A DNA stretch of 7,071 nucleotides from Candidatus Cellulosilyticum pullistercoris. GTDB lineage: Bacteria > Bacillota > Clostridia > Lachnospirales > Cellulosilyticaceae. The position numbers were made by a program, and so were the translations under genes. The notes beneath the pieces are model-generated. The model did not search any database. It was given only the letters and a program-made list of their open reading frames with translations, and was not told the origin of the DNA. Below are positions 1-5,475 of this stretch, one piece after another (within the stretch, counting starts at the first letter, position 1; each line of letters starts with the position of its first letter). The stretch covers positions 1 to 7,071 of the forward strand of contig JAHLFQ010000055.1 in assembly GCA_018883705.1 (NCBI GenBank), read 5' to 3'.

Positions 1-1
1 A

Positions 2-43
2 AAAAAGTCCATTTTGCTCGTATTAGAACAAAATGGACTTTTT
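2..43 (-). terminator. Rho-independent terminator of the rubrerythrin-DUF1540 unit
   Basis: A perfect 15-bp inverted repeat (2-16 pairs with 29-43) encloses a 12-nt loop. Read on the minus strand, the stem ends in a run of six T (complement of 1-6), and it begins one base after the stop codon of the DUF1540 gene. The plus strand also has a T-run after the stem, so the hairpin could act in both directions if a convergent gene lies to the left of the window. Confidence 0.93.
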
Positions 44-44
44 G

Positions 45-365
45 TTATTTTCTTTCGAAACTTAGACAATCTGTTTCTGTATAAATTTCAACTTCTTTTA
101 AGCTTCCTACTTCAATTTCATTTAAAGTACAGTGTTCATCTTTGTGATAAGCACAAGTCTCAACTCTACATAAGATAGCATCTAATTCGCCTCTAGCTTC
201 TGTATACTGGGCAAGATTACTATATCCTAATTTATTAAGAAATGTTCCACAACAGGTAGATTCTGTAATTACAGAACCTTTACCTCCAATATTAACAATG
301 CTCGCACAGCAGTATTTATTTTGGTTGTAAGAACATGTTTCTACACTACAATTAATTTTAGGCAT
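45..365 (-). CDS. Small cysteine-rich protein with two DUF1540 repeats
   Basis: This 106-aa cytosolic protein has no signal peptide or membrane segment. It consists of two copies of the DUF1540 pattern (Cys-x4-Cys-x-Tyr-[Asn/His]-x4-Cys, then a distal Thr-x-Cys). Repeat 1 uses C6, C11, C19 and C38; repeat 2 uses C66, C71, C79 and C100. Repeat 1 also has adjacent extra cysteines C20 and C39, giving ten in all. The family is common in Clostridia and other Firmicutes; its function is unknown to me, and the spacing of the cysteines suggests metal binding (inference). The ATG at 363-365 follows AAGGAG (374-379) with 8 nt spacing. It lies 18 bp after the rubrerythrin stop and just before a terminator, so it is almost certainly cotranscribed with rubrerythrin. 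The link suggests a redox or metal role, but that is only context. Confidence 0.88.
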   Translation of the reverse strand: MPKINCSVETCSYNQNKYCCASIVNIGGKGSVITESTCCGTFLNKLGYSNLAQYTEARGELDAILCRVETCAYHKDEHCTLNEIEVGSLKEVEIYTETDCLSFERK

Positions 366-383
366 TTTTTACACTCCTTGCAA

Positions 384-926
384 TTATTTAAAATATCTAT
401 CTAGTAAACCTTTAAATGCACATCCATGACGTGCTTCGTCTTTAGCCATCTCATGTACTGAATCATGAATAGCATCTAAATTTAATTGTTTAGCTAATGT
501 TGCAAGATCTTTCTTGCCCTGACAAGCACCATACTCTGCATCTACTCTTGCCTGAAGATTAGCTTTTGTATCTGCCATTACGACTTCTCCTAATAACTCT
601 GCATGATTGGCAGCATGGTTAGCTTCTTCATAGGCAATACGTTTATAAGCTTCAGCAACCTCAGGATAACCTTCTCTATCAGCTTGTCTACTCATAGCAA
701 GATACATACCTACCTCTGTACATTCTCCTAAGAATCCTGCACGTAATCCTTCAAGAATTCTCTCATCCACACCTTGTGCAATACCAATTCGATGTTCATC
801 TGCCCACTCTAGTTTATCATTCATGGCGTTAAATTTATCACTGCCTACTCCACAAATTGGACATTTTTCTGGTGGCGTATCGCCTTCATAAATATAGCCA
901 CAAACTGTACATACAAATTTCTTCAT
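384..926 (-). CDS. Reverse rubrerythrin (N-terminal rubredoxin, C-terminal diiron ferritin-like domain)
   Basis: This 180-aa non-haem iron protein probably reduces H2O2, and perhaps O2, to water in the cytoplasm with electrons passed in from an NAD(P)H-dependent reductase, as described for clostridial reverse rubrerythrins. The rubredoxin domain comes first (residues 1-35), with the FeS4 cysteines C6, C9, C22 and C25. The ferritin-like four-helix domain follows (about 50-180), with likely diiron ligands in ExxE (E68, E71), ExxH (E101, H104), E131 and ExxH (E164, H167). In classical rubrerythrin the rubredoxin domain is at the C-terminus, so the domain order identifies the reverse type. All expected ligands are present and the length is normal. 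The ATG at 924-926 follows AAAGGAT (933-939). The DUF1540 gene is immediately downstream. No NADH:rubredoxin reductase gene is in the window, so the electron donor must be encoded elsewhere. Confidence 0.95.
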   Translation of the reverse strand: MKKFVCTVCGYIYEGDTPPEKCPICGVGSDKFNAMNDKLEWADEHRIGIAQGVDERILEGLRAGFLGECTEVGMYLAMSRQADREGYPEVAEAYKRIAYEEANHAANHAELLGEVVMADTKANLQARVDAEYGACQGKKDLATLAKQLNLDAIHDSVHEMAKDEARHGCAFKGLLDRYFK

Positions 927-1007
927 TTCTTCATCCTTTCATTGATAGAATGTATTCAAATTTTACTCCTAGGTATTATTAGCAGCTTGTTTCTAATTTA
1001 TGCCACC

Positions 1008-1013
1008 ATTATA
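1008..1013 (-). promoter_or_regulatory. Candidate -10 element (proximal) of the rubrerythrin gene
   Basis: The minus strand reads TATAAT here, about 80 nt before the rubrerythrin start. An AATACA lies 18 nt upstream as a poor -35 match (3 of 6). The element sits within ATTATAA, which equals one half of a PerR-type operator, but the other half is not conserved. A second candidate -10 lies at 1063-1068. Confidence 0.4.
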
Positions 1014-1062
1014 ATTCATTATTATTAAATATGTATTCTCTAAGTTTCTAAAATTCGTATCC

Positions 1063-1070
1063 ATTATACC
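1063..1070 (-). promoter_or_regulatory. Candidate extended -10 promoter (distal) of the rubrerythrin unit
   Basis: The minus strand reads TGGTATAAT ending at 1063, matching the extended -10 form TGnTATAAT. There is no good -35 box at 17 nt. It lies just downstream of the terminator hairpin of the lipid operon (1089-1130), the expected place for the next unit's promoter, and would give a leader of about 130 nt. Confidence 0.45.
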
Positions 1071-1088
1071 ATCTATGATTTCATAAAA

Positions 1089-1130
1089 TGTCATATTCAA
1101 TAGCTGATATAACACCTATTGAATATGACA
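1089..1130 (-). terminator. Rho-independent terminator of the GT4-flippase-cfa operon
   Basis: A perfect 15-bp inverted repeat (1089-1103 with 1116-1130) surrounds a 12-nt loop, 17 nt beyond the cfa stop codon. On the minus strand it is followed by TTTTATGA, a short U-tract. The stem is AT-rich but long. The U-tract is imperfect, so some readthrough into the rubrerythrin unit is possible. Confidence 0.82.
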
Positions 1131-1147
1131 AACTACCAAACCTCACT

Positions 1148-2329
1148 TTATTTCTCATACTGATATTTTCTAGTCATAGGCAGCTCATTATTAACACCCT
1201 TTACAAATTGAATTTGGTGTAAATCAATCACTCCATTATTGAAGCTTGCTGCACATGCACAAAGATACATGCGCCACATACGAATAAAGCGCTCTTCAAA
1301 CATCTGTCCTATCTCAGGTAAATGTTCCTCGAATGCCTTATGCCAACATAATAAGGTTTTTACATAATGCCTTCTTAAACTTTCTACGTCTTGTACGTAA
1401 TACTTAAAATCTGCTGATAAACTAATAATCTCTCTAAGGCTTGGAATGACGCCACCTGGAAAGATATACTTCTTAATCCAAGCATCTCCTGGATATTCTC
1501 CATAACCACTAATATAATGCAGTAAAAAGATACCCTTTTCCTTTAAAACAGCATCTACATTCTTAAAGAAAAGTTCATAGTTATCTCTTCCCACATGCTC
1601 TAGCATCCCTACACTTACGACACGATCGAACTGCATACCGGAAGTTATAAGTTCTCTATAGTCCATTAGTTCCACTTTTAAATATTCCTCTAATCCCTCT
1701 TCTTTAATACGCTTGCTAAAAGCATGGTGCTGTTCTTCACTTAAAGTAATTCCTACGCCATGAATCTTATACTTCTTGGCCGCTTGAATAAGTAAAAAGC
1801 CCCATCCACACCCTATATCAAGTAAGCTCATACCTTCTTTTAAGCATAACTTCTTTAAAATATGATCTATCTTCTTGTACTGTGCTTCTTCAAGTGTTTC
1901 ATCGCCATTTTCAAAATAAGCACAAGAATAACTTAAAGTAGGGTCTAACCATAGCTTATAAAAGTCATTTCCTAAATTATAATGTGAGCAAACTTCTTTC
2001 TTCTGATTATTCTTTGATGTAGACGTATATAGAAGTTTCTTAAGCGCTCTACGATTTGTCTTAAATTGATTTTGAAATTTAAAGATTTCATCTAAAGCCT
2101 CTACAATGTCACCTTCTATTTCTAGGTCACCATCCATATAAGCTTCTCCTAATGCTAGTGATGTACTTTGAAGCAATTTTTTATAAGCTACAGGTTCATG
2201 AACTAACACCTTAAACTTAGGAGGCAAGGTTCCAATGTGTATTTCCTCACCCGTTTCAAACATAACACAAAAAGAAGTTCCATCAAATTTCTTGAGGAAC
2301 TTCTCCATTAATTTTGCCTGTATATTCAT
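1148..2329 (-). CDS. cfa: Cyclopropane-fatty-acyl-phospholipid synthase
   Basis: This 393-aa SAM-dependent enzyme adds a methylene group across the cis double bond of unsaturated acyl chains in membrane phospholipids, usually to protect the membrane under stress. The N-terminal lipid-contacting region covers about residues 1-110. The class I methyltransferase core follows, with the SAM loop LLDIGCGWG at 169-177. Residues expected to hold the catalytic bicarbonate, by alignment from memory to E. coli Cfa, are present: C136 in SYSCAYF, E244 in EHVG, H271 and I273 in HYI, and Y322. The length is close to the 382 aa of E. coli. Extension gives a GTG at 2338, but the GAGGAG Shine-Dalgarno sequence overlaps that codon, so I take the ATG at 2327-2329, 8 nt after the site. 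It is the last gene of a three-gene unit, 28 bp after the flippase-like gene. Related SAM-dependent lipid modifiers share the fold, but the intact active site favours Cfa. Confidence 0.94.
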   Translation of the reverse strand: MNIQAKLMEKFLKKFDGTSFCVMFETGEEIHIGTLPPKFKVLVHEPVAYKKLLQSTSLALGEAYMDGDLEIEGDIVEALDEIFKFQNQFKTNRRALKKLLYTSTSKNNQKKEVCSHYNLGNDFYKLWLDPTLSYSCAYFENGDETLEEAQYKKIDHILKKLCLKEGMSLLDIGCGWGFLLIQAAKKYKIHGVGITLSEEQHHAFSKRIKEEGLEEYLKVELMDYRELITSGMQFDRVVSVGMLEHVGRDNYELFFKNVDAVLKEKGIFLLHYISGYGEYPGDAWIKKYIFPGGVIPSLREIISLSADFKYYVQDVESLRRHYVKTLLCWHKAFEEHLPEIGQMFEERFIRMWRMYLCACAASFNNGVIDLHQIQFVKGVNNELPMTRKYQYEK

Positions 2330-2337
2330 ACTGATCA

Positions 2338-2343
2338 CTCCTC
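2338..2343 (-). promoter_or_regulatory. Ribosome binding site that fixes the cfa start
   Basis: The minus strand reads GAGGAG, 8 nt before the ATG at 2327-2329. It overlaps the first base of an in-frame GTG at 2336-2338, which rules that GTG out as the initiation codon. Confidence 0.85.
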
Positions 2344-2357
2344 ATTTGGAGTATGGC

Positions 2358-3404
2358 CTAAAAGAAACTGTTATATTCCTGTACTACCTTTACTTTGTTA
2401 TACTCGTTCTTCTGATTAGGTAAAATGGTTATAACCCCACCTAAACATAGCGGTACATAGAAAGTAATCACACGCCAGCATAAGATTGCTGCTGGTAAAA
2501 TAGGACTTGGGAAAAATAGCTGGAATAACAAGAAAAAACTTCCCTCAGCTACCCCTGCTCCCCCTGGAATAGGTACAAATGATGAAAACATCACAATAAA
2601 TGCAGATGCAGATATCATCACAAACATTTCCGTTCCCCTTAGACCAAAGGCCCTATACACAGCATAAGGTATTACAAAATAAGCTGTAAGCTGTGCTACT
2701 GTTAGTATACAAACTCTTAACAAAAGCCTTTTATTTTCTTTAATCACTTTAATATTCGAATTAAACAAGTCTACTTGCTTAATAATCTTTCTCTTATAAG
2801 TACTTGGTGATTTATTAATATGCATCTTATTTAATAAATTAATAAGCCAAAATCCTATTTTTTTAACATATTCACCTTTTAAAACTGCCATAATAAGTAT
2901 AATGACAACCCCTAAGTTTACTAAAAATCCTACAAGGGATAAATAAATAATCCCTTGTACTTTTACAATAAAAAATTTAAGTTCCATAACCAGTACCACT
3001 AAAGAATACAGGGTTAAAATGATTTGATAAATAATAAACTTAGACAAAAGTACACTTGCAGATGTACCTAACGGTACGCCCTGTTTCATCATCACAAAAG
3101 CTTGCATAGGTTGACCACCTGATGCAAAAGGTGTAATGGCATTAAAAAAGTGTCCTGTCATAACCACCTTAAAGGAATTCCATAAGTGATTTCCTCGGTA
3201 CATTTTTCTTACTAATAAATATTGAATAATGGTTTCTAATGCCCAATACAAGCCTATGCATATAAAACCAATTGCAATCCATTTAGGTGCCAGCCTTGTT
3301 AGATAGCCTACAAATTGGCTTAGACCTACACTCCCCAGTAGCATCCACATTGTTAGTAAACTTACACCTATAATAAGTATCATATTAGCTATATATTTTT
3401 TCAC
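2358..3404 (-). CDS. Flippase-like membrane protein, lysylphosphatidylglycerol synthase TM family (PF03706 / UPF0104 type)
   Basis: This 348-aa polytopic membrane protein has about eight hydrophobic segments (near 7-24, 42-64, 118-141, 150-175, 228-250, 260-278, 287-308 and 312-328). It is related to the N-terminal flippase half of MprF and to YbhN/AglD-type proteins. Family motifs are visible: NAITPFASGGQPMQAF at 88-103, PIPGGAGVAEGSF at 278-290, and an Arg followed by a hydrophobic helix at 311-323. It lacks the cytosolic aminoacyltransferase domain of full MprF, so it is not expected to make lysyl-PG. A role in translocating or presenting a lipid, perhaps the glycolipid made by the upstream glycosyltransferase, is inferred from context. 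Translation starts at GTG (3402-3404), whose last three bases overlap the upstream TGA (GTGA). A GGAG at 3415-3418 lies 10 nt before the start. An internal ATG at codon 8 is a less likely start because it would cut the first membrane segment. Confidence 0.85.
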   Translation of the reverse strand: MKKYIANMILIIGVSLLTMWMLLGSVGLSQFVGYLTRLAPKWIAIGFICIGLYWALETIIQYLLVRKMYRGNHLWNSFKVVMTGHFFNAITPFASGGQPMQAFVMMKQGVPLGTSASVLLSKFIIYQIILTLYSLVVLVMELKFFIVKVQGIIYLSLVGFLVNLGVVIILIMAVLKGEYVKKIGFWLINLLNKMHINKSPSTYKRKIIKQVDLFNSNIKVIKENKRLLLRVCILTVAQLTAYFVIPYAVYRAFGLRGTEMFVMISASAFIVMFSSFVPIPGGAGVAEGSFFLLFQLFFPSPILPAAILCWRVITFYVPLCLGGVITILPNQKNEYNKVKVVQEYNSFF

Positions 3405-4465
3405 GTAGTTGCTTCTCCATTAGCAAGTAGTACTTTCTTATGTGTATACATAATTTCGTTATAAAATTCCTGCCACATAGCTAAAATATTTTCTTTAGAA
3501 TAGAAATTACTTCCTTCTAAAGATTTCTGAATACATTGATTTCTGAACTGTGTATTTTCTTTAAGATTAGTAATGTGATCAATAAATTCCTTATTTGTAT
3601 TACCTTTTAAATAGAAGTCAAAAAGGATTTTAGGATAAACGTCTATATCTCTTAAAAGAATAGGAGTGTTACAGTTCATAGCCTCTAAAATAATCATAGG
3701 AAATAATTCATTGTAGGATGGTAAGAACATAACATCCGCAATATTATAAAGCTCATTCATTACTTCTCTCTCTACAATACCTGTAAATTTTACGTTCTCT
3801 GGTGGGTTTTCAAGAAGAGTTTTAACTTCTTTATATCCTGATGTAATGTTTCCAAAAGAAAATCCACCTGCCCAAATAAACTGAATATCTGGCATAGCTT
3901 TTGCAATTTCTATAAATTCAAAAATGCCTTTTCTAACCTGTAATTGACCTGCACATAATACCACAAATTTATCCTTAGCAATGCCATGCTTCTTTCTTAA
4001 GGCCAATTTGCTAAGCTCATCCATTGGATAAAATTTCTCTTTCGAAACATAATTTGGGATATAAGTAACCTTATTTCTTGGAATCCCATAAGCTTCAAGT
4101 TTATCAATGAAATTGGGATTAACTGTTACTAGGTAATCCATACTCTTATAAAAAGCAATGATATAATTATAAAAAACTTTTGTTGCAAGCTTAGGTAACT
4201 TAAGGCTACCTTCTACTGTTTCAGGTAAAAAATGTACCGCACCTACGGTAATACTTCTCTTTGCTTTAACAAGAGGTAATGTTACATAATGTTGTAAATC
4301 TATTGTATGATAATGCATAATATCAGCACATGATTTTTTGTTAACTTCTATGCTATAACGTTTATCTAGTCCGTTTTTAACTAAATCTAATTGCTCAAGA
4401 TAAGCAGAGCCTACTCCTTGTCCCTTGACCTTATCGGCCGAAGATAACATATTAATTGTTGGCAT
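3401..4465 (-). CDS. GT4-family glycosyltransferase, probably acting on a membrane glycolipid
   Basis: This 354-aa GT-B-fold retaining glycosyltransferase is cytosolic or peripheral to the membrane. The N-terminal acceptor domain has a glycine-rich loop (GQGVGSAY, residues 15-22). The C-terminal Glycos_transf_1 domain has the phosphate-binding AGQLQVRKG (172-180) and an E-x7-E motif (E253 to E261, NELFPMIILEAM) that contacts the sugar nucleotide. The N-terminus, with SSADKVKGQG, reminds me of the second-sugar diacylglycerol glycosyltransferases of Firmicutes (CpoA/LafB type), but that is memory and not an alignment, so no symbol is given. The downstream flippase-like gene overlaps by 4 bp and cfa follows, so all three appear to share a transcript, which favours a lipid acceptor. 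A capsule or teichoic acid transferase is the main alternative. The ATG at 4463-4465 has a strong GGGAGG (4473-4478) at 7 nt. Confidence 0.88.
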   Translation of the reverse strand: MPTINMLSSADKVKGQGVGSAYLEQLDLVKNGLDKRYSIEVNKKSCADIMHYHTIDLQHYVTLPLVKAKRSITVGAVHFLPETVEGSLKLPKLATKVFYNYIIAFYKSMDYLVTVNPNFIDKLEAYGIPRNKVTYIPNYVSKEKFYPMDELSKLALRKKHGIAKDKFVVLCAGQLQVRKGIFEFIEIAKAMPDIQFIWAGGFSFGNITSGYKEVKTLLENPPENVKFTGIVEREVMNELYNIADVMFLPSYNELFPMIILEAMNCNTPILLRDIDVYPKILFDFYLKGNTNKEFIDHITNLKENTQFRNQCIQKSLEGSNFYSKENILAMWQEFYNEIMYTHKKVLLANGEATT

Positions 4466-4510
4466 ATCTAAGCCTCCCTGTAATGCTTTGAATCTAAATC
4501 TATACTCCTT

Positions 4511-4516
4511 ATTATA
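4511..4516 (-). promoter_or_regulatory. Candidate -10 element of the glycosyltransferase operon
   Basis: The minus strand reads TATAAT about 45 nt before the glycosyltransferase start and just past the terminator of the preceding gene. No convincing -35 box is seen. The best is TTAAGC at a 19-nt spacing, inside the terminator stem. The position is right for an operon promoter but the match rests on the -10 alone. Confidence 0.4.
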
Positions 4517-4520
4517 ACTA

Positions 4521-4556
4521 AAAAAAAATTAAGCTGCTTAAATCTTAACTTTTTTT
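4521..4556 (-). terminator. AT-rich Rho-independent terminator of the 185-aa gene
   Basis: On the minus strand a 13-bp stem (4544-4556 with 4521-4533, one G-U pair) ends in a long run of U. It starts 13 nt after the stop codon. A shorter alternative hairpin, TTAAG-CAG-CTTAA, directly precedes the same nine-base T-run. The G-U pair forms only in the minus-strand RNA (A-C on the plus strand), which supports the direction. The stem has few G-C pairs, so efficiency is uncertain. Confidence 0.75.
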
Positions 4557-4569
4557 AATAATTATTATC

Positions 4570-5127
4570 TTAACTTTCATTTGCTTTAAGATATCTATAA
4601 GCTTCATTATGTGCTCTGGTATGTGCACTTCCACCATAGATTGTTTTTTCAATTCCATTTACTATTCTTTTAGATTTCCCAAAGGCTACAAGTTCTTCAC
4701 CCAGATATTCTTCCATTGAGACTTTAAAATAGCCATCTTTTGCAAACTGCTCTCCAAATGCTTCAAATAGCTCTTTTTTTGAATGATTTTCCATATCCTC
4801 ATTTTGATCATTCCAGTAAAATTTATAAACACAAAAACAAAAGAACTTTATCTTATCTTTCTCAGATAAATTATCAAAGAGCTGATTATGAAGTGCTTTA
4901 TTTCCGATATAATCTGAGCAAAGCATTCCTTTTCTTCTTGCATATTCTAAAAGACTACTAGATGCCTTTTCATCATTATCTAAGTCTCTTGCAATTAAGG
5001 CCTTTGCATCACTTCGCGTTGCATTTTCTGGCAGGTGAATGCCTAGTTTATTGGCATAGCTTACTTCTATGTTACTCGCTGGTCTTTCATCTATTTTATT
5101 AGGTACTTTCTCTCTTTTGTCTCTCAT
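4570..5127 (-). CDS. Uncharacterised 185-aa protein
   Basis: I do not recognise a named function. The protein is soluble, charged, and has no signal peptide or clear membrane helix. It seems to have three parts. A basic N-terminus leads into a segment (about 16-52) of the pattern Ala-Ser-x-x-x-x-x-Tyr-Ala-x-x-Leu-Gly-Ile-x-x-Pro, followed by SDAKALIARDLDND; this resembles short helical modules found at the ends of many phage and Firmicute hypothetical proteins. A middle segment follows (59-87, LLEYARRKGM to LFDNL), then an aromatic and cysteine-rich helix (91-107, with FCFC). The last third (118-181) ends in a Gly-Gly-Ser-x-x-Thr-Arg-Ala-His stretch. Extension gives a GTG at 5148, but GGAGGA (5134-5139) lies inside that extension and precedes the ATG at 5125-5127 by 6 nt, so I start there. 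It appears monocistronic, with its own promoter and terminator. Confidence 0.75.
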   Translation of the reverse strand: MRDKREKVPNKIDERPASNIEVSYANKLGIHLPENATRSDAKALIARDLDNDEKASSSLLEYARRKGMLCSDYIGNKALHNQLFDNLSEKDKIKFFCFCVYKFYWNDQNEDMENHSKKELFEAFGEQFAKDGYFKVSMEEYLGEELVAFGKSKRIVNGIEKTIYGGSAHTRAHNEAYRYLKANES

Positions 5128-5133
5128 CTTAAT

Positions 5134-5139
5134 TCCTCC
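5134..5139 (-). promoter_or_regulatory. Ribosome binding site that fixes the start of the 185-aa gene
   Basis: The minus strand reads GGAGGA, 6 nt before the ATG at 5125-5127. An in-frame GTG at 5146-5148 lies upstream of this site and has no comparable Shine-Dalgarno sequence of its own. Confidence 0.85.
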
Positions 5140-5161
5140 AAAACACACTCATTTATCTTAT

Positions 5162-5170
5162 ATTATAGCA
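5162..5170 (-). promoter_or_regulatory. Candidate extended -10 promoter of the 185-aa gene
   Basis: The minus strand reads TGCTATAAT, an extended -10 (TGnTATAAT), about 35 nt before the start codon. The -35 region (AAGCAT at 17 nt) is a poor match, which is tolerable for an extended -10 promoter or one that needs an activator. Phased direct repeats lie upstream at 5197-5246. Confidence 0.55.
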
Positions 5171-5196
5171 TCCTTATCTTATATATGCTTATTATC

Positions 5197-5246
5197 TAGT
5201 CTTAACCTTCTGCTTCTTATGCTATAGTCCTAGCAAACTAGTCCTA
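5197..5246 (-). repeat. Short direct repeats in 14-bp register upstream of the 185-aa gene
   Basis: On the plus strand TAGTCCTA occurs exactly at 5225-5232 and 5239-5246, 14 bp apart, and a one-mismatch copy TAGTCTTA occurs at 5197-5204, exactly 28 bp (two periods) before. On the minus strand these read TAGGACTA, TAGGACTA and TAAGACTA, just upstream of the candidate promoter. They may be protein binding sites, but the units are short and the region is AT-rich, so chance remains possible. Confidence 0.4.
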
Positions 5247-5460
5247 AATCTTTTTTTACAACATATACTACTTCATAGAGAGTATTTACATGTTTTAACT
5301 TTTTAAACTCAAGGTCATAATTATAACTCACTACCTTTTTTCTTATAAAAATTACTCTCATTCTGTATGCGTTCTATCTAGGTTCTTATATTGCGCACGC
5401 TTTTAATCTACTCATTCATATTTATTTTAACATTATAGGTGAGAACTATGACTTTATTGT

Positions 5461-5468
5461 AAAGGAGG
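5461..5468 (+). promoter_or_regulatory. Strong ribosome binding site for the flippase TTG start
   Basis: AAAGGAGG pairs with the 16S rRNA tail over eight bases and lies 7 nt before the TTG at 5476-5478. No in-frame ATG or GTG lies at a suitable distance, so the TTG start is well supported by the spacing. Confidence 0.9.
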
Positions 5469-5475
5469 CTTTTCA

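Larger units (their letters stand above)
5128..5475. other. 348-bp divergent intergenic region
   Basis: The left part holds the Shine-Dalgarno site, candidate extended -10 and phased repeats assigned to the minus-strand 185-aa gene. The right part must hold the promoter of the plus-strand flippase, but no convincing sigma-A -35/-10 pair was found. A CATATACT at 5262-5269 matches 7 of 8 positions of the sporulation sigma-E -10 consensus, with a poor -35 at 5241-5248. A four-codon ATG frame (5448-5462) sits right before the flippase start. I see no RNA gene, riboswitch-like fold, terminator or larger ORF here. Confidence 0.6.

Noticed and set aside
989..1051. Direct repeat GTTTCTAA (989-996 and 1044-1051)
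   Set aside because: An 8-bp AT-rich word repeated once in a short intergenic region is expected by chance, and no further copies or symmetry were found.
927..1147. Possible riboswitch or small RNA between cfa and rubrerythrin
   Set aside because: The only strong hairpin is the terminator of the upstream operon. The remaining leader is AT-rich without conserved-looking stems.
2330..2338. GTG start three codons upstream for cfa
   Set aside because: The Shine-Dalgarno sequence overlaps this codon, so ribosomes would start at the ATG 8 nt downstream.
2235..2423. 62-codon plus-strand ORF
   Set aside because: It lies antisense over the start of cfa and the end of the flippase-like gene, has no ribosome site or family resemblance, and is best explained as a shadow.
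4740..4961. 73-codon plus-strand ORF
   Set aside because: It is antisense inside the 185-aa gene, has no Shine-Dalgarno sequence, and shows no recognisable protein pattern.
5416..5438. Sigma-E-like -35 TCATATT followed by CATTATAG
   Set aside because: The -35 matches the consensus but the spacing to the -10-like element is about 8 bp, far short of the required 13-15.
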